Shown piece after piece: positions 46,287 through 55,884 of a stretch of DNA of 64,000 bases. Origin of the DNA: a virus; the IMG/VR virus record IMGVR_UViG_3300001533_003062, positions 26,327 to 90,326 of that record, one strand, 5' to 3'. Positions within the stretch are counted from its first letter, which is position 1. Every line of letters starts with the position of its first letter. Under the pieces are notes generated by a model. The model was not told where the DNA came from, did not search any database, and saw only the letters and a list, made by a program, of their open reading frames with translations. The position numbers and the translations under genes were made by a program.

Positions 46287-49200
46287 TTATACCTTATAAT
46301 GTATAAACCAGTTTGATGGGACACCTGTATCAGGATATTCCACATACTCAAGTCTAAAACCTTCTTTACCTCCCCAAAAAGACTTAATTAGCTCCTCCGT
46401 GGGAGTCCACAAGTGTTGCTTGTTCTCTTTATGGTCTTGATCAGGCAGAGATATTAAAATACCTTTAGTGGCTATCTTCTCCATCTTATCTATGTATACC
46501 GGTATGGAGTCTAAAGGCACGTGCTCTAGAGTCTCAAAACACAGCACGGCATCAAAAATATCTGAAATAGAAACCTCATCAAAAGCCCCTTTATGTACCT
46601 TATATTTCTTATTATTCTTTACAGCATATCTCTCAGCTGATAAGGCTAGGCCCTCTATGAATTCTACACCCTCTACATCGTAGCCCTTGTCGATAAGAAG
46701 AAAGTCCAACCAGCCATCATAAGAGCCTACATCCAGTACTTTTTCCGCACCTAAGTCCTCTAGGACCTCTAAAGCCTTTGTAAAGTGCTTATTATCTCTC
46801 TTATTACCTATGTGAGCCTCAGGTACAGGTAGATAACTTTCAGGGATTGTAACCTCGTGATTAGCCCTTATTTCCTCTTTAGTACTTACAGGAAATTCTA
46901 GCCCAAACTGCCTCATCCAGCCTTCAGCAATATTATCCCAAGAATACTCTAGCATCTTATTATAAGCTTTCTCGGACCATTCTTTAGTAAGCTCTTCGTC
47001 CTTAAGGAGCTTAATAGCAGCTTCTATAAAAGATTTTTGATATTCTTCTGAGTGGCTATCTCCATCAATAAGCATGCCTGAGCTACCTACTGTAGTCGTA
47101 AGGCCTGCAAAGTTAGAAGAAAGAATAGCGTTTTTAGCTAAACCGTTCTCCACCGCAGATATACAAAAACTCTCAGAGAACCACGTGGGATAGAGCCACC
47201 ACTTAGATTCCATCTGGTACCTAGCAAGTACGTCCTTCGATACTCTATCTACGTACTCTACTCCAGGCTGTTCCATCGATTTCTTTATTTCTTGGATAAA
47301 AGCCATACCCTTTTCGTCGCCTCTAGCTTTTACGGCTGACTCCCAGTTGTAGAACCCATAAGCTACTATGAGCTTAAGATCCGGACAAGCCTCCCTAAGC
47401 TTAGGGAACATCATCAGAAGCTCATATAAACCTCTATCAGGGCTAGAACTATAAACAATCTGGTTCTTCTTCTCAACCTTATCTACATCTTTATAAAGAT
47501 CAAAGTTAACCCCGTTTGCTGTGAGGAACATCTTATCTTCCGGCATATTGTGGTGCTGTTTTAAGAAATCTTTGTGCCACTCAGAAAGATAGCCGTAACC
47601 ATCTGTTTTCCATGCTAATATATCGTAATTCTTATCATGATTCAACCATATGTCATGTATCATGACATAACGCCTCATAGCGTGTATACTGTGCTTAAAA
47701 GGTTCTACGGTACGGGAACTTATAAAGTAATCTATTGCCTCGCACTTAAGATCTTCTAGCATGTGCGCATGGTGCCTATATGCTACGTACCCCTTACCCA
47801 CACCCAGGGTCTCTCTGTATAAAGACTTATCTACATCATACTCCTCTTTAAGGTATACGCCTCTATCTTTCTCAGGCAAGTCGTTATAGATAATTACACC
47901 GTACCCTCTCCTGGCAAAAGCAATAGCTAAATAAACCGCCCAGGTCTCTGAACCTGCCATACCTTTATCTACCTTCTCCTTGTCCCAAGGCTCCCATGCG
48001 GGTCCCGTATAAATTACTATTTTTTTGTATTCCCATTTTTTGTGGTATATAAGATGATTTAACTTGTCCTCTTTAGCATATTCTTCCCTATCTTCTACCT
48101 CATAAGCACCCCTGCTGATCCCTCCGAAATGATATACAAAAGAGTCTATTGCCTGACCTATCCTATAGCCAAAAGAGGTCAACCTTCTACACAGATCCAA
48201 ATCTTCGCAACCGTTTTTGTAGTTGGTATCAAACAAACCCACCTCGTTTATAGCGCTCCGTGCAAAAACTGTGGCATATGCCGCCACCCATTGCTGCTCA
48301 ACGAATTTGCCTGATAAGCTCTTATTAGAATCATCCATAAAATCGTAGAGTTCATCTATATAGGGTTTTACCTGATCCATTTTCATCCCAGGTACTAACT
48401 CTAATCCACTCTTATTTAGCCTCATATTATATGAAGGCTTACCAGGAATGCCGTGTAACCAACCTCTATCGCAGTTAGAAAGTACACCACAAGCTGCCAA
48501 CCTACTTTCTGTATCCATTTTTTTAACAATATTCTCTAACCAGCCTTTGGAAACTACCATATCCGAATTCAAGATAGCAAAGTACTTCGAATTAGAAGCA
48601 GCTATACCCGCATTACAAGCCTCTGAAAAATTAAGGCGTTTATCAGGACTACCTAGAATAGTCATACCTTTTAGAGTCTTTAGATATTCCCAGGTCTCTT
48701 CGTTGCTTCCTGCATCCGATATTATGATTTGGAAAGGATATATAGTCTTCAAAAGTATAGAGCTTACAAACAATTTTAGGTACTCTACGTTATTATAGTT
48801 CGTTATGATAAGATCTACAGGTTCTTTAAAATTACTGTCCACACTTACATCCTCTAAAATCTTAGACCTCTTTTCAACTAATAGCCCTTTAAACAAATCC
48901 GTGTACTTACTCAACATAGCATCAGAGGTATATGCCGACGCCGTGATATAAGCATTCTCCCCTATATTCTTTCTAGTCTTAGAGTCTTTTAATTTTTTTA
49001 ATACCTCGGTCCATTCCTCTATCTTATCACAGATGAAACCGTTAACCCCGTGCATCACTGTTTCTTTATAAGAGGGTAAGGGGGAGCATATTACGGGCAT
49101 ACCTAAAGCCATAGCTACTGAAGCTTTTACGTTACTCTTTGCGGGCTGCACGTCCACCCTTTGAGGGCATAGTACGACATCACAGCTCCTCATATCATCA

Positions 49201-51014
49201 GACCAAGTATTTAGATCCCATTTTATATCCGCATCCTCCCACTCGGTTATAACTACTAATTCATAACCCGCCTCTTCTATCGCTGGTTTCAAATGCTCTT
49301 TTACTAAAAAACTATTCCCACCCATTCCCATGTAGAGTGCTTTAGGTTTCTCATACCGGTCACCATATTCTTCCTCAGGCCTCTTTTCATAGAACTCTAC
49401 GATATCAGAGATTACATCAGTATTAGAGAAACCTTTCTCATTTACCATATCAGATAACTTAGTAGAGCAACAGATAATTTTATCTGCTTCTCGCATACAA
49501 TCTAAAATACTAGGGTGGTCGAAAACAGCTTCACATTTATCTAATAAGATTTTCTTGCCTGATGCTTTAAAGTCTCGTATCAATTCTAATTCTAAATCTC
49601 CAGAATTTACAAAGACTACTATGTTAGCGTCTCCTACCGCATTTATAGTATTTTTAAAACCTAACATATGGTAATCAGATATTATCTTACTTTTCACTCC
49701 CCGGTCTCTCAATAAAGCATCGACATTGAGCCTTCGTATACGTGTAGCGGGGTCATTATAATTTTTAGCGGGGACTAGCCATGCCACCTCTAACTCCCTT
49801 TTACGGTAGAGGTGCACCTCTGCATGATCCCCTGTATTAGACTCAAGAAGCATATCGTATCCTTCTGAGTCTAATATCTCAACCAATTTATCCAAATCTT
49901 TTATAGTGGGTTCTTTATCCCTCACAGATATTTCTAGCTCTGACCTCTTTTTAACTTCCTGCATCTGAGCGTGATCGGGTTTATCTTTTAACGCTATAGA
50001 AGAATACTTAAGTGATTTATCATAATCTTTCTTATTCATATAAATAAGCGCTAGGTTAGCCGCAGGAAGAAAAGAATAGAAATCCACTAACTGAGACATT
50101 CCCGCGTCCATCTTTTTCCCTAGAGCATCCTGATAGTACTTTACGGCTATTTCCTCCTGGCCTTGTCTTTGAGCTATATCCCCCAATACTACAAAATTTT
50201 CAGCATAAGACGAGTTAAATTTAATGCCCTTCATGGCGTAGGTCTTAGACTTGTCAATATCGCCCTCTGAGAAGTAATACCTAGAGACTTTTATAGAGGC
50301 TACCGCCAGATTATCCTTATATCCTTCACCCTTATCCAAGTATTTCTCCAACACCTCTAAGCCTCTCTCCCAATCTCCTGTATCTATAAGCTCTTTCCCG
50401 TAATAGAATTGGGTCCTAGGGGATGGGTCCGGTTTTTCATACTGATCTTTCAATAAGCTAAGATTCCTATCAGGGTCAAAAGGCTTAACACGATAGTGGT
50501 GTATTTTCGCGCCCTCTAATTTATAGATATTTTGAGAGGTATCCATATTGAGATATTCATGTATAGGATCATGCCAAGATATATGATCACAGTTCTTAAC
50601 GATGCGTTCTCTAGGAAGGACTACTATGGGGTTGTCGTCGTCATCATGAGCATAGATATAATCCATTAAAACCATATCGTACTTATATAAATCTTTTTTC
50701 AGATCCAATATCTTCTGATAATCTTCTGGTTTTACAACATCATCAGCATCTAGCCACATTATATGTTTACCGCGTGCTTGGCTAAAATTGTAATTACGAG
50801 CTTTCCCAAAATCTCGACACCACTCAAAATAAGAAACATTATCAGTGAATTCCTCAGCAACCTTTCTTACCTCACTATCTCCAGACGTAACAGTGATAGC
50901 TATGTCGTCGAATAAATTACCTTGGATACTCTCAAGGCACCGTCTCAATTCCTTAGATTCTCCAGGACCCACTATTATACAAAGGGAAAGATCCCTATCT
51001 AAAACTTTTTCCAT
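46287..51014 (-). CDS. 1575-residue multi-domain glycosyltransferase/methyltransferase
   Basis: Domains in order, rough positions: GT2 glycosyltransferase (8-190; SLCIIVGPGES, a GKHIMWLDADD motif); TPR-like helices (200-380; YYFSEGDIDKSKTYAMKGIK); GT4-like domain (400-720; KASVAMALGMPVICSPLPSY); second GT2 (735-1010; PVDLIITNYNNVEYLKLFVS, KYFAILNSDM); a second GT4-like region (1035-1390; KGMAGSETWAVYLAIAFARR, a KWWLYPTWFSESFCISAVEN-like segment); and a SAM methyltransferase (1430-1575; AEKVLDVGSYDGWLDFLL, CFETLEHVP). Such fusions build and cap an oligosaccharide. A likely target is a virion protein or host glycan; not determinable from sequence. Confidence 0.9.
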   Translation of the reverse strand: MEKVLDRDLSLCIIVGPGESKELRRCLESIQGNLFDDIAITVTSGDSEVRKVAEEFTDNVSYFEWCRDFGKARNYNFSQARGKHIMWLDADDVVKPEDYQKILDLKKDLYKYDMVLMDYIYAHDDDDNPIVVLPRERIVKNCDHISWHDPIHEYLNMDTSQNIYKLEGAKIHHYRVKPFDPDRNLSLLKDQYEKPDPSPRTQFYYGKELIDTGDWERGLEVLEKYLDKGEGYKDNLAVASIKVSRYYFSEGDIDKSKTYAMKGIKFNSSYAENFVVLGDIAQRQGQEEIAVKYYQDALGKKMDAGMSQLVDFYSFLPAANLALIYMNKKDYDKSLKYSSIALKDKPDHAQMQEVKKRSELEISVRDKEPTIKDLDKLVEILDSEGYDMLLESNTGDHAEVHLYRKRELEVAWLVPAKNYNDPATRIRRLNVDALLRDRGVKSKIISDYHMLGFKNTINAVGDANIVVFVNSGDLELELIRDFKASGKKILLDKCEAVFDHPSILDCMREADKIICCSTKLSDMVNEKGFSNTDVISDIVEFYEKRPEEEYGDRYEKPKALYMGMGGNSFLVKEHLKPAIEEAGYELVVITEWEDADIKWDLNTWSDDMRSCDVVLCPQRVDVQPAKSNVKASVAMALGMPVICSPLPSYKETVMHGVNGFICDKIEEWTEVLKKLKDSKTRKNIGENAYITASAYTSDAMLSKYTDLFKGLLVEKRSKILEDVSVDSNFKEPVDLIITNYNNVEYLKLFVSSILLKTIYPFQIIISDAGSNEETWEYLKTLKGMTILGSPDKRLNFSEACNAGIAASNSKYFAILNSDMVVSKGWLENIVKKMDTESRLAACGVLSNCDRGWLHGIPGKPSYNMRLNKSGLELVPGMKMDQVKPYIDELYDFMDDSNKSLSGKFVEQQWVAAYATVFARSAINEVGLFDTNYKNGCEDLDLCRRLTSFGYRIGQAIDSFVYHFGGISRGAYEVEDREEYAKEDKLNHLIYHKKWEYKKIVIYTGPAWEPWDKEKVDKGMAGSETWAVYLAIAFARRGYGVIIYNDLPEKDRGVYLKEEYDVDKSLYRETLGVGKGYVAYRHHAHMLEDLKCEAIDYFISSRTVEPFKHSIHAMRRYVMIHDIWLNHDKNYDILAWKTDGYGYLSEWHKDFLKQHHNMPEDKMFLTANGVNFDLYKDVDKVEKKNQIVYSSSPDRGLYELLMMFPKLREACPDLKLIVAYGFYNWESAVKARGDEKGMAFIQEIKKSMEQPGVEYVDRVSKDVLARYQMESKWWLYPTWFSESFCISAVENGLAKNAILSSNFAGLTTTVGSSGMLIDGDSHSEEYQKSFIEAAIKLLKDEELTKEWSEKAYNKMLEYSWDNIAEGWMRQFGLEFPVSTKEEIRANHEVTIPESYLPVPEAHIGNKRDNKHFTKALEVLEDLGAEKVLDVGSYDGWLDFLLIDKGYDVEGVEFIEGLALSAERYAVKNNKKYKVHKGAFDEVSISDIFDAVLCFETLEHVPLDSIPVYIDKMEKIATKGILISLPDQDHKENKQHLWTPTEELIKSFWGGKEGFRLEYVEYPDTGVPSNWFIHYKV

Positions 51015-51081
51015 TTATATTTAACCTTATTGATTTTAAAATATAAAAATACTATAAATGCATTTTATTTTAAAGTATTAT

Positions 51082-51525
51082 TTAAGCTTTGTTCTTAGCT
51101 TCTTTTGCTTTTTTCCACTTCCGGTCGTCTACGTTATTAGTAATGACCGAATTCTTTTCAGAAGCTACATAAGAATTATACGTCTTAGGGTCGATACCAG
51201 ACTCTTTGGCTAGTTTTTGAGCATCAGACCAACTCTCCGTCTCCTGACCTGCTACATTAGGTCTAAGTTTGGGGCCGTTACCGTATCTCTCTATTTGCTT
51301 TAACTCTAAATCAGCGTTCTTCTTCTTTCGGAGCCGAGTTTCCTTCCAAAGTTTTGTGGGAGAGTCCCCCTTAACTACAAAACCCCCTGGATTATTAGAG
51401 ATCATCCTAGAGAGAGGCTTAGGTGATGAGCATTCATCACAAAATATCTCTGGCTCAACTTTTATCGAATGTATTTCTTCTTGAACGTGCCCGCAAGAAC
51501 GGCACCTATACTCGTAGGTAGGCAT
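51082..51525 (-). CDS. Zinc-ribbon protein (FmdB-type)
   Basis: 147 residues. MPTYEYRCRSCGH with FCDECSSPKPLSRMI makes two CxxC pairs, an FmdB-type ribbon. The rest is basic and helical with KLWKETRLRKKKNADLELKQ. Its paralogue is at 28039-28551. Proximity to virion genes and similar size suggest parallel roles. Confidence 0.75.
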   Translation of the reverse strand: MPTYEYRCRSCGHVQEEIHSIKVEPEIFCDECSSPKPLSRMISNNPGGFVVKGDSPTKLWKETRLRKKKNADLELKQIERYGNGPKLRPNVAGQETESWSDAQKLAKESGIDPKTYNSYVASEKNSVITNNVDDRKWKKAKEAKNKA

Positions 51526-51553
51526 TTAAAATCTCCTCATTTAATATCTATAT

Positions 51554-51853
51554 CTATATTGGTAATAGCTCTAATTTAAGAGATAAAGTATCCTCATAAT
51601 TAGTGAACTTGATTACATCATCCCTTAAACCCGGATGGAACTTCAAATAAGCAGTTCTTAAGTAACCGACACCGTTTGGTATATAATCAAATTTTATTTC
51701 CTCAGGTATCTCAAGTATTACTTTTTTCATGGTAGCAGCATTTACATATACGTATCTGACTATTTCATCCAGGACCTCTAACTCAGTGAAGCTATCTTCT
51801 ATCCCTATCCTCAAATTGTCTATATGAGCAGTCTTAAAGATCTGACTTGACAT
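51554..51853 (-). CDS. Small unknown protein
   Basis: 99 residues from the ATG at 51853, chosen for GAGG six bases upstream; an ATG at 51865 overlaps the upstream stop region and lacks a site. Strands TMKKVILEIPEEIKF and TLSLKLELLPI flank a helix LEVLDEIVRYVYVN. No recognised family. It follows the SWIM gene and was probably cotranslated with it. Confidence 0.6.
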   Translation of the reverse strand: MSSQIFKTAHIDNLRIGIEDSFTELEVLDEIVRYVYVNAATMKKVILEIPEEIKFDYIPNGVGYLRTAYLKFHPGLRDDVIKFTNYEDTLSLKLELLPI

Positions 51854-51865
51854 CGTAAACCTCAT

Positions 51866-53548
51866 TTACCATCTAGATTTTACAGATTTAATTCCGTTAT
51901 TTATTATCTCTCTTATTTTTTTATCTAAAGGCCTTATCTTCCTCTTACGTAAAAGTCTGTTGATAATACCCTTTATATAAGTTACGCTTTCTCCCTTATT
52001 ATCTTCTAGGACCTCTTCTACAATATTCTCCGCCTCTTCTATCTTGGACTGTTCTTCTTCTTTAAGCTGCTCTTCCTTCTCGCCTTCGCTATCTTCAGCT
52101 TCTTCTGACTCTTCTATAACTTGCATCTGCTCATCAGAGGGAAGACCCTCAGGAGATACATCACCAGTACCTTTAGGAGTGCCCTCTTCCGGTTCAGGGA
52201 CCTCTTCCGGAGGAGTCCCTGACTGGATTACCCTGTCCATGATATCAAAGGCATATTTTATTAAATAATCAGAAGTTTTACCCAAGGAATAATAACCATC
52301 TCGAGTTATTATCAAAAATATTTCTTCAGGATGATTCGATATTGTTTCCAATACTTTTATTTTCTCCTGGTCCGTCCGCGGTAGCCAAACATCCCTTACC
52401 CACTCTATAAACTTTCTTTTTCTCGTTTTTTCTCTGAAATGACGGATAGGTTTCCTTGATTTTACCGCCCTCTTAACTTCCTCTAAATTAAAGTCGAAGC
52501 CGAAAAGATCGCGCCATACTTTTGTATTTATTATAGGAGAAACTGGACCTATATAAGGAAATTTTTCGGAGACCTTATCTACTTTTAAATCTTGAGTATT
52601 CTGCTCCATAAACTTGTAGACAGCTAATATGTGTTTACACACTCTAAAGTTAACACCCCTACCTGGGTTCTTCCTATTGAACCTATAGGAGGATACCTGA
52701 TCGCGGGGAGTCGGGGCTATATTCCTATCCCTAGTCTTAGCCACCAAACCGCCTTTATAAATATATCGCCCTAGAATCGCGTAGTATTGGGCCCCGTGGT
52801 AGAGGAAAGAATCACAATTACAGGAAATAAGTACAGGATAGTCCAGTAAAGAACCTAACTGACCCCCTCCTGACTTGGGCCTAAGGAATTGCAAATGAAC
52901 TGTCTTAGCCCCACTTTTACCCCTAACTCTACCTTCCCCATCAGGGGAGAGAGCTGAAAAACGGTATAAACCTGATTTCTTCTCCTCTTCATTACTCAAA
53001 AGCGATACAGATACCTTTAAAGATCTTTCTTCTTTTTTAGGTCTATTATAGTGAGTATCCTTGCTTATGACATCTTTTAGAGAATTAGCCGTCTTCAAGA
53101 AACTAGCACTCCTACCGGAACCCGGAGAACGTGTTAAGCTCACCGCGGGGCTCTGCTGGTCCTCATCCTCAGTCCAATCTTCTTCTCTAACTTTTTCCCA
53201 ATAATCTAAAGGAGATTCGTCTTTAAATACCTTAGGCTGATTATAAAAGCCTTGATCTATTTCAGCAGGTATCTGATTCACAAAAGGAGCAGAATCACGT
53301 TGATCCTTAGGTGCAGTATTAGGATCAACGTAATCATAAGGATTAACAGATACCCCAGGCTTAGTATCCTTCATTACGCTCTTAAATTTATCTTTATCTA
53401 CCATCTTCATGATTACATCAGAGGGTAAGGCATCTACTTTAGACTTATTCTTTAAGTGAGTGACCCAATCCTCTTCCTGCTCATAGGGCCCCATATTCTG
53501 AGGCTCCTCTCTGTACCTAGCAATGACGTTTTTTATGGAAGCTGGCAT
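51866..53548 (-). CDS. SWIM-type zinc-finger protein
   Basis: 560 residues. A CNC...CKH pattern (Cys at about 243 and 245, then Cys 303 and His 305) fits the CxC...CxH of SWIM domains, with an unusually long insert between halves (VSSYRFNRKNPGRGVNF). The second half is acidic and Pro/Glu-rich (PEEVPEPEEGTPKGTGD). The end is a basic helix. SWIM domains bind nucleic acid or proteins. The order suggests a virion or early injected protein; no more can be said. Confidence 0.65.
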   Translation of the reverse strand: MPASIKNVIARYREEPQNMGPYEQEEDWVTHLKNKSKVDALPSDVIMKMVDKDKFKSVMKDTKPGVSVNPYDYVDPNTAPKDQRDSAPFVNQIPAEIDQGFYNQPKVFKDESPLDYWEKVREEDWTEDEDQQSPAVSLTRSPGSGRSASFLKTANSLKDVISKDTHYNRPKKEERSLKVSVSLLSNEEEKKSGLYRFSALSPDGEGRVRGKSGAKTVHLQFLRPKSGGGQLGSLLDYPVLISCNCDSFLYHGAQYYAILGRYIYKGGLVAKTRDRNIAPTPRDQVSSYRFNRKNPGRGVNFRVCKHILAVYKFMEQNTQDLKVDKVSEKFPYIGPVSPIINTKVWRDLFGFDFNLEEVKRAVKSRKPIRHFREKTRKRKFIEWVRDVWLPRTDQEKIKVLETISNHPEEIFLIITRDGYYSLGKTSDYLIKYAFDIMDRVIQSGTPPEEVPEPEEGTPKGTGDVSPEGLPSDEQMQVIEESEEAEDSEGEKEEQLKEEEQSKIEEAENIVEEVLEDNKGESVTYIKGIINRLLRKRKIRPLDKKIREIINNGIKSVKSRW

Positions 53549-53568
53549 ATAAAAACCTTATCTTATTT

Positions 53569-54666
53569 TTACAAACTATCTAATAAAGATGACACGTCTA
53601 TGCTGTCATCAGAATCAGTTACTACTACAGCATTATCCGAAGTAATATCCACGGCGATATCCTCCCCGGACTTACTAAAAGAGGCCTTCCCTACGGTAAT
53701 CTCACTATTTGACTCAAAAACAACTCCACTATCCTCAGAATCTACTCCGCCTATAGTCAACTTAGAATCTATATCCCGGATATTCCCCTCTACTTCGATA
53801 GGGGAGCCCTTTTTCACAACTACGCCGTCTTGATCCAAAGGCGTATTTAAGCTATCCTCTATTGTGAGACCCTCCAAGGCATCCTCTTCTACTTTTTTAG
53901 TAGGAGACTTTTTACTTGTAGCTTTCTTACTAACCGTTTTCTTTCCTGTAGCCTTAGTCTTAGCGGGCTTTTCCTCTACCTGAGCCTGCGTAGACGAACT
54001 AATATCAGTTCTTTTAGGATCATCATAAGCGGTCTCTACTACAACGTCTTCTTCTACTGAAACCTTTTCCGTGCTCTCCGTATTTTTAGAATCTTCTTTT
54101 TTATTATCATAAGTAGTTTTCTTAGCTACTGAATCTTCATCCGAGATTATTTCTCTTTTCTTTTCCTCAGCAGCATCAGAGATCTCTACAGAAGAACTAC
54201 TTCTAGTCTCCGCAGCCTGATCATCTTTAGTGACTTTCCTAACCTCTCTTTGATCATCATTTACAACTTTAAGAGCGGTCTCCTCTTCGTTTACAATTTT
54301 TTTCAGCTCTTTATTTGTCCCCGGAGCTGGATTTCTGCTCAAGTCATGATTGGTATCTGGGCTACTATGCTCCACTGTGCTATTAGCTATTACCTTTCTA
54401 AGAGACTGAGGTTTTACTATTCTACCTCTAATCTTTTCTTGAACCTTGAGTAAAAACTCATCAGAGCCATTATAAGCTTCGATCCATTCACCCTTTACCT
54501 TACGGAGTGCCGCAGCAGTACCTTGCTCCTCACCACCCATTACTACATTGGTCTCATCGAAATCAAGGGCGTCACCCATTTTAATCTCAAGAGTCTTAGT
54601 GGCTCCATTTTTACTGACATTCAGCGAAAAATTATCTATCGCCACGTACCTCTGATAACTAGACAT
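53569..54666 (-). CDS. Lys/Ala/Ser-rich acidic protein
   Basis: 365 residues from the ATG at 54666 with AGGAGG four to five bases upstream; an upstream ATG at 54705 lacks a site. The first 100 residues form a compact domain (YVAIDNFSLNVSKNGATKTLE). The remaining 260 residues are low complexity: KKTVSKKATSKKSPTKKVEE and several Asp/Glu/Val blocks, ending DSDDSIDVSSLLDSL. It could be a scaffold or disordered virion component. Unknown family. Confidence 0.65.
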   Translation of the reverse strand: MSSYQRYVAIDNFSLNVSKNGATKTLEIKMGDALDFDETNVVMGGEEQGTAAALRKVKGEWIEAYNGSDEFLLKVQEKIRGRIVKPQSLRKVIANSTVEHSSPDTNHDLSRNPAPGTNKELKKIVNEEETALKVVNDDQREVRKVTKDDQAAETRSSSSVEISDAAEEKKREIISDEDSVAKKTTYDNKKEDSKNTESTEKVSVEEDVVVETAYDDPKRTDISSSTQAQVEEKPAKTKATGKKTVSKKATSKKSPTKKVEEDALEGLTIEDSLNTPLDQDGVVVKKGSPIEVEGNIRDIDSKLTIGGVDSEDSGVVFESNSEITVGKASFSKSGEDIAVDITSDNAVVVTDSDDSIDVSSLLDSL

Positions 54667-54734
54667 AAAACCTCCTATTTTTGATTTAGATATACTGTCT
54701 ATCATTTAAAATTTTATTGTAATACATATACTTA

Positions 54735-54750
54735 TATTAATAAATTATTA
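54735..54750 (-). promoter_or_regulatory. Recurrent 16-bp promoter-like motif
   Basis: Minus strand TAATAATTTATTAATA, 69 bases before the ATG at 54666 and identical to the copy at 61144. Confidence 0.5.
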
Positions 54751-54764
54751 TAATTTCTTTTGAT

Positions 54765-55673
54765 TCAAGAAGAAATCTTTAGTGTTACCTTTTTATTGGC
54801 CTTACTTGAAAATATAATATTGTCTACACTAAATGTTAAACCTCTAAAATAATCATTACCTATATATTTCTTAGCCATGCCTTTTTTAAGATACGCTATA
54901 GTTACGTGCGGCTGGAACGTGGGGAAGGTGTTGTCGTTCTCAAGCTCATGCTCAAATAAATAGTGCATGCTCTCTAGAACAGGGGACTCCACAGATATCT
55001 TTAACACATCATTATCGGGGGTATCAAAATGTGTAATTAGACCTAATCTTATCTCGAAAGGCCTGAAGTGTCTTAAAATTTTACGAACCTGGCCCGGGTC
55101 GTCACTTTTTATACCGTAAAAAATAGTAGCGTGTATTTCGTCCTCTAAACCAATACCCTCTAAATCCTCTTTAGGTATGTTTTCCTTGCCCCAGGACATA
55201 ACCTCATCTGCTAAGTAAGAAGGTAAGTCTACCTGTGTAGAAGCGTAACTATAGGTCTCTCCTAGTTTAGCTGTTTTCGAATTATTAACCCTGACCCCGT
55301 CCGCTAACTCATATTTATGTTCTTTACTATTATATTTAAGTAATACCAGAGGGCCTGAACTCTTTAAAAAACTATCCATTAGATAAAGAATCGTATCCTT
55401 ACCCTTGTCAGACATCTCACCAATATTTATAGTCTTTATACTATTAGTTATCGGTTTATTAATAGGTCCTATGCTATCACCAAAATCAGCTAAAGTTATC
55501 GTCTCTCCGCTCAAAAAATCTTCAAATAACTTCTTTTTATCTTTTTTATCCATTACCTCAAAATAAAAATCAAAGCCGCTGTGATCCTTTTTAGAACCGT
55601 GTGGCATAGCATTTTTTAGGATAGATTCACCAACCCCTCTTATAGCTTGGGCTGCGGATATTCGGATTGACAT
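54765..55673 (-). CDS. 2H phosphoesterase (2'-5' RNA ligase-like)
   Basis: 302 residues. The ATG at 55673-55671 overlaps the previous stop (TAATG); a GTG nine bases upstream is less likely. Two HxT motifs, EIHATIFYGI (about 185) and QPHVTIAYLKKG (about 260), define the 2H family (LigT, cyclic phosphodiesterase). The first 90 residues form a separate module with the strand HSGFDFYFEVMDKKDKKKLF. Phage 2H proteins hydrolyse cyclic nucleotide ends or signal nucleotides, so an anti-defence or RNA-end role is possible. It is the only gene here that ends with TGA. Confidence 0.8.
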   Translation of the reverse strand: MSIRISAAQAIRGVGESILKNAMPHGSKKDHSGFDFYFEVMDKKDKKKLFEDFLSGETITLADFGDSIGPINKPITNSIKTINIGEMSDKGKDTILYLMDSFLKSSGPLVLLKYNSKEHKYELADGVRVNNSKTAKLGETYSYASTQVDLPSYLADEVMSWGKENIPKEDLEGIGLEDEIHATIFYGIKSDDPGQVRKILRHFRPFEIRLGLITHFDTPDNDVLKISVESPVLESMHYLFEHELENDNTFPTFQPHVTIAYLKKGMAKKYIGNDYFRGLTFSVDNIIFSSKANKKVTLKISS

Positions 55674-55873
55674 TAAGACCACCTTGACATAGAATCTTTA
55701 GCCCAGAATAAAGCCTCTCTTATCTTATTTAAGGAGATATTTTTCTCCGGGCATTCAAGACACCTATCTTCTGTCATCTCCGCAAGATATATAGCAGAAT
55801 TACTTATCACCTTGAAGCTCTCCTCTGAGTTAGGATTTAAAGTATCAAGGTAGAATATATTTTTATCTATCAT
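55673..55873 (-). CDS. Small Cys-containing protein
   Basis: 66 residues. A CLEC motif follows a helical stretch (ISNSAIYLAEMTEDRCLECP), then a helix KIREALFWAKDSMSRWS. Coupled by TAATG to the 2H phosphoesterase. Function unknown; it may be a partner of the enzyme. Confidence 0.55.
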   Translation of the reverse strand: MIDKNIFYLDTLNPNSEESFKVISNSAIYLAEMTEDRCLECPEKNISLNKIREALFWAKDSMSRWS

Positions 55874-55884
55874 AATTAAGGCTC

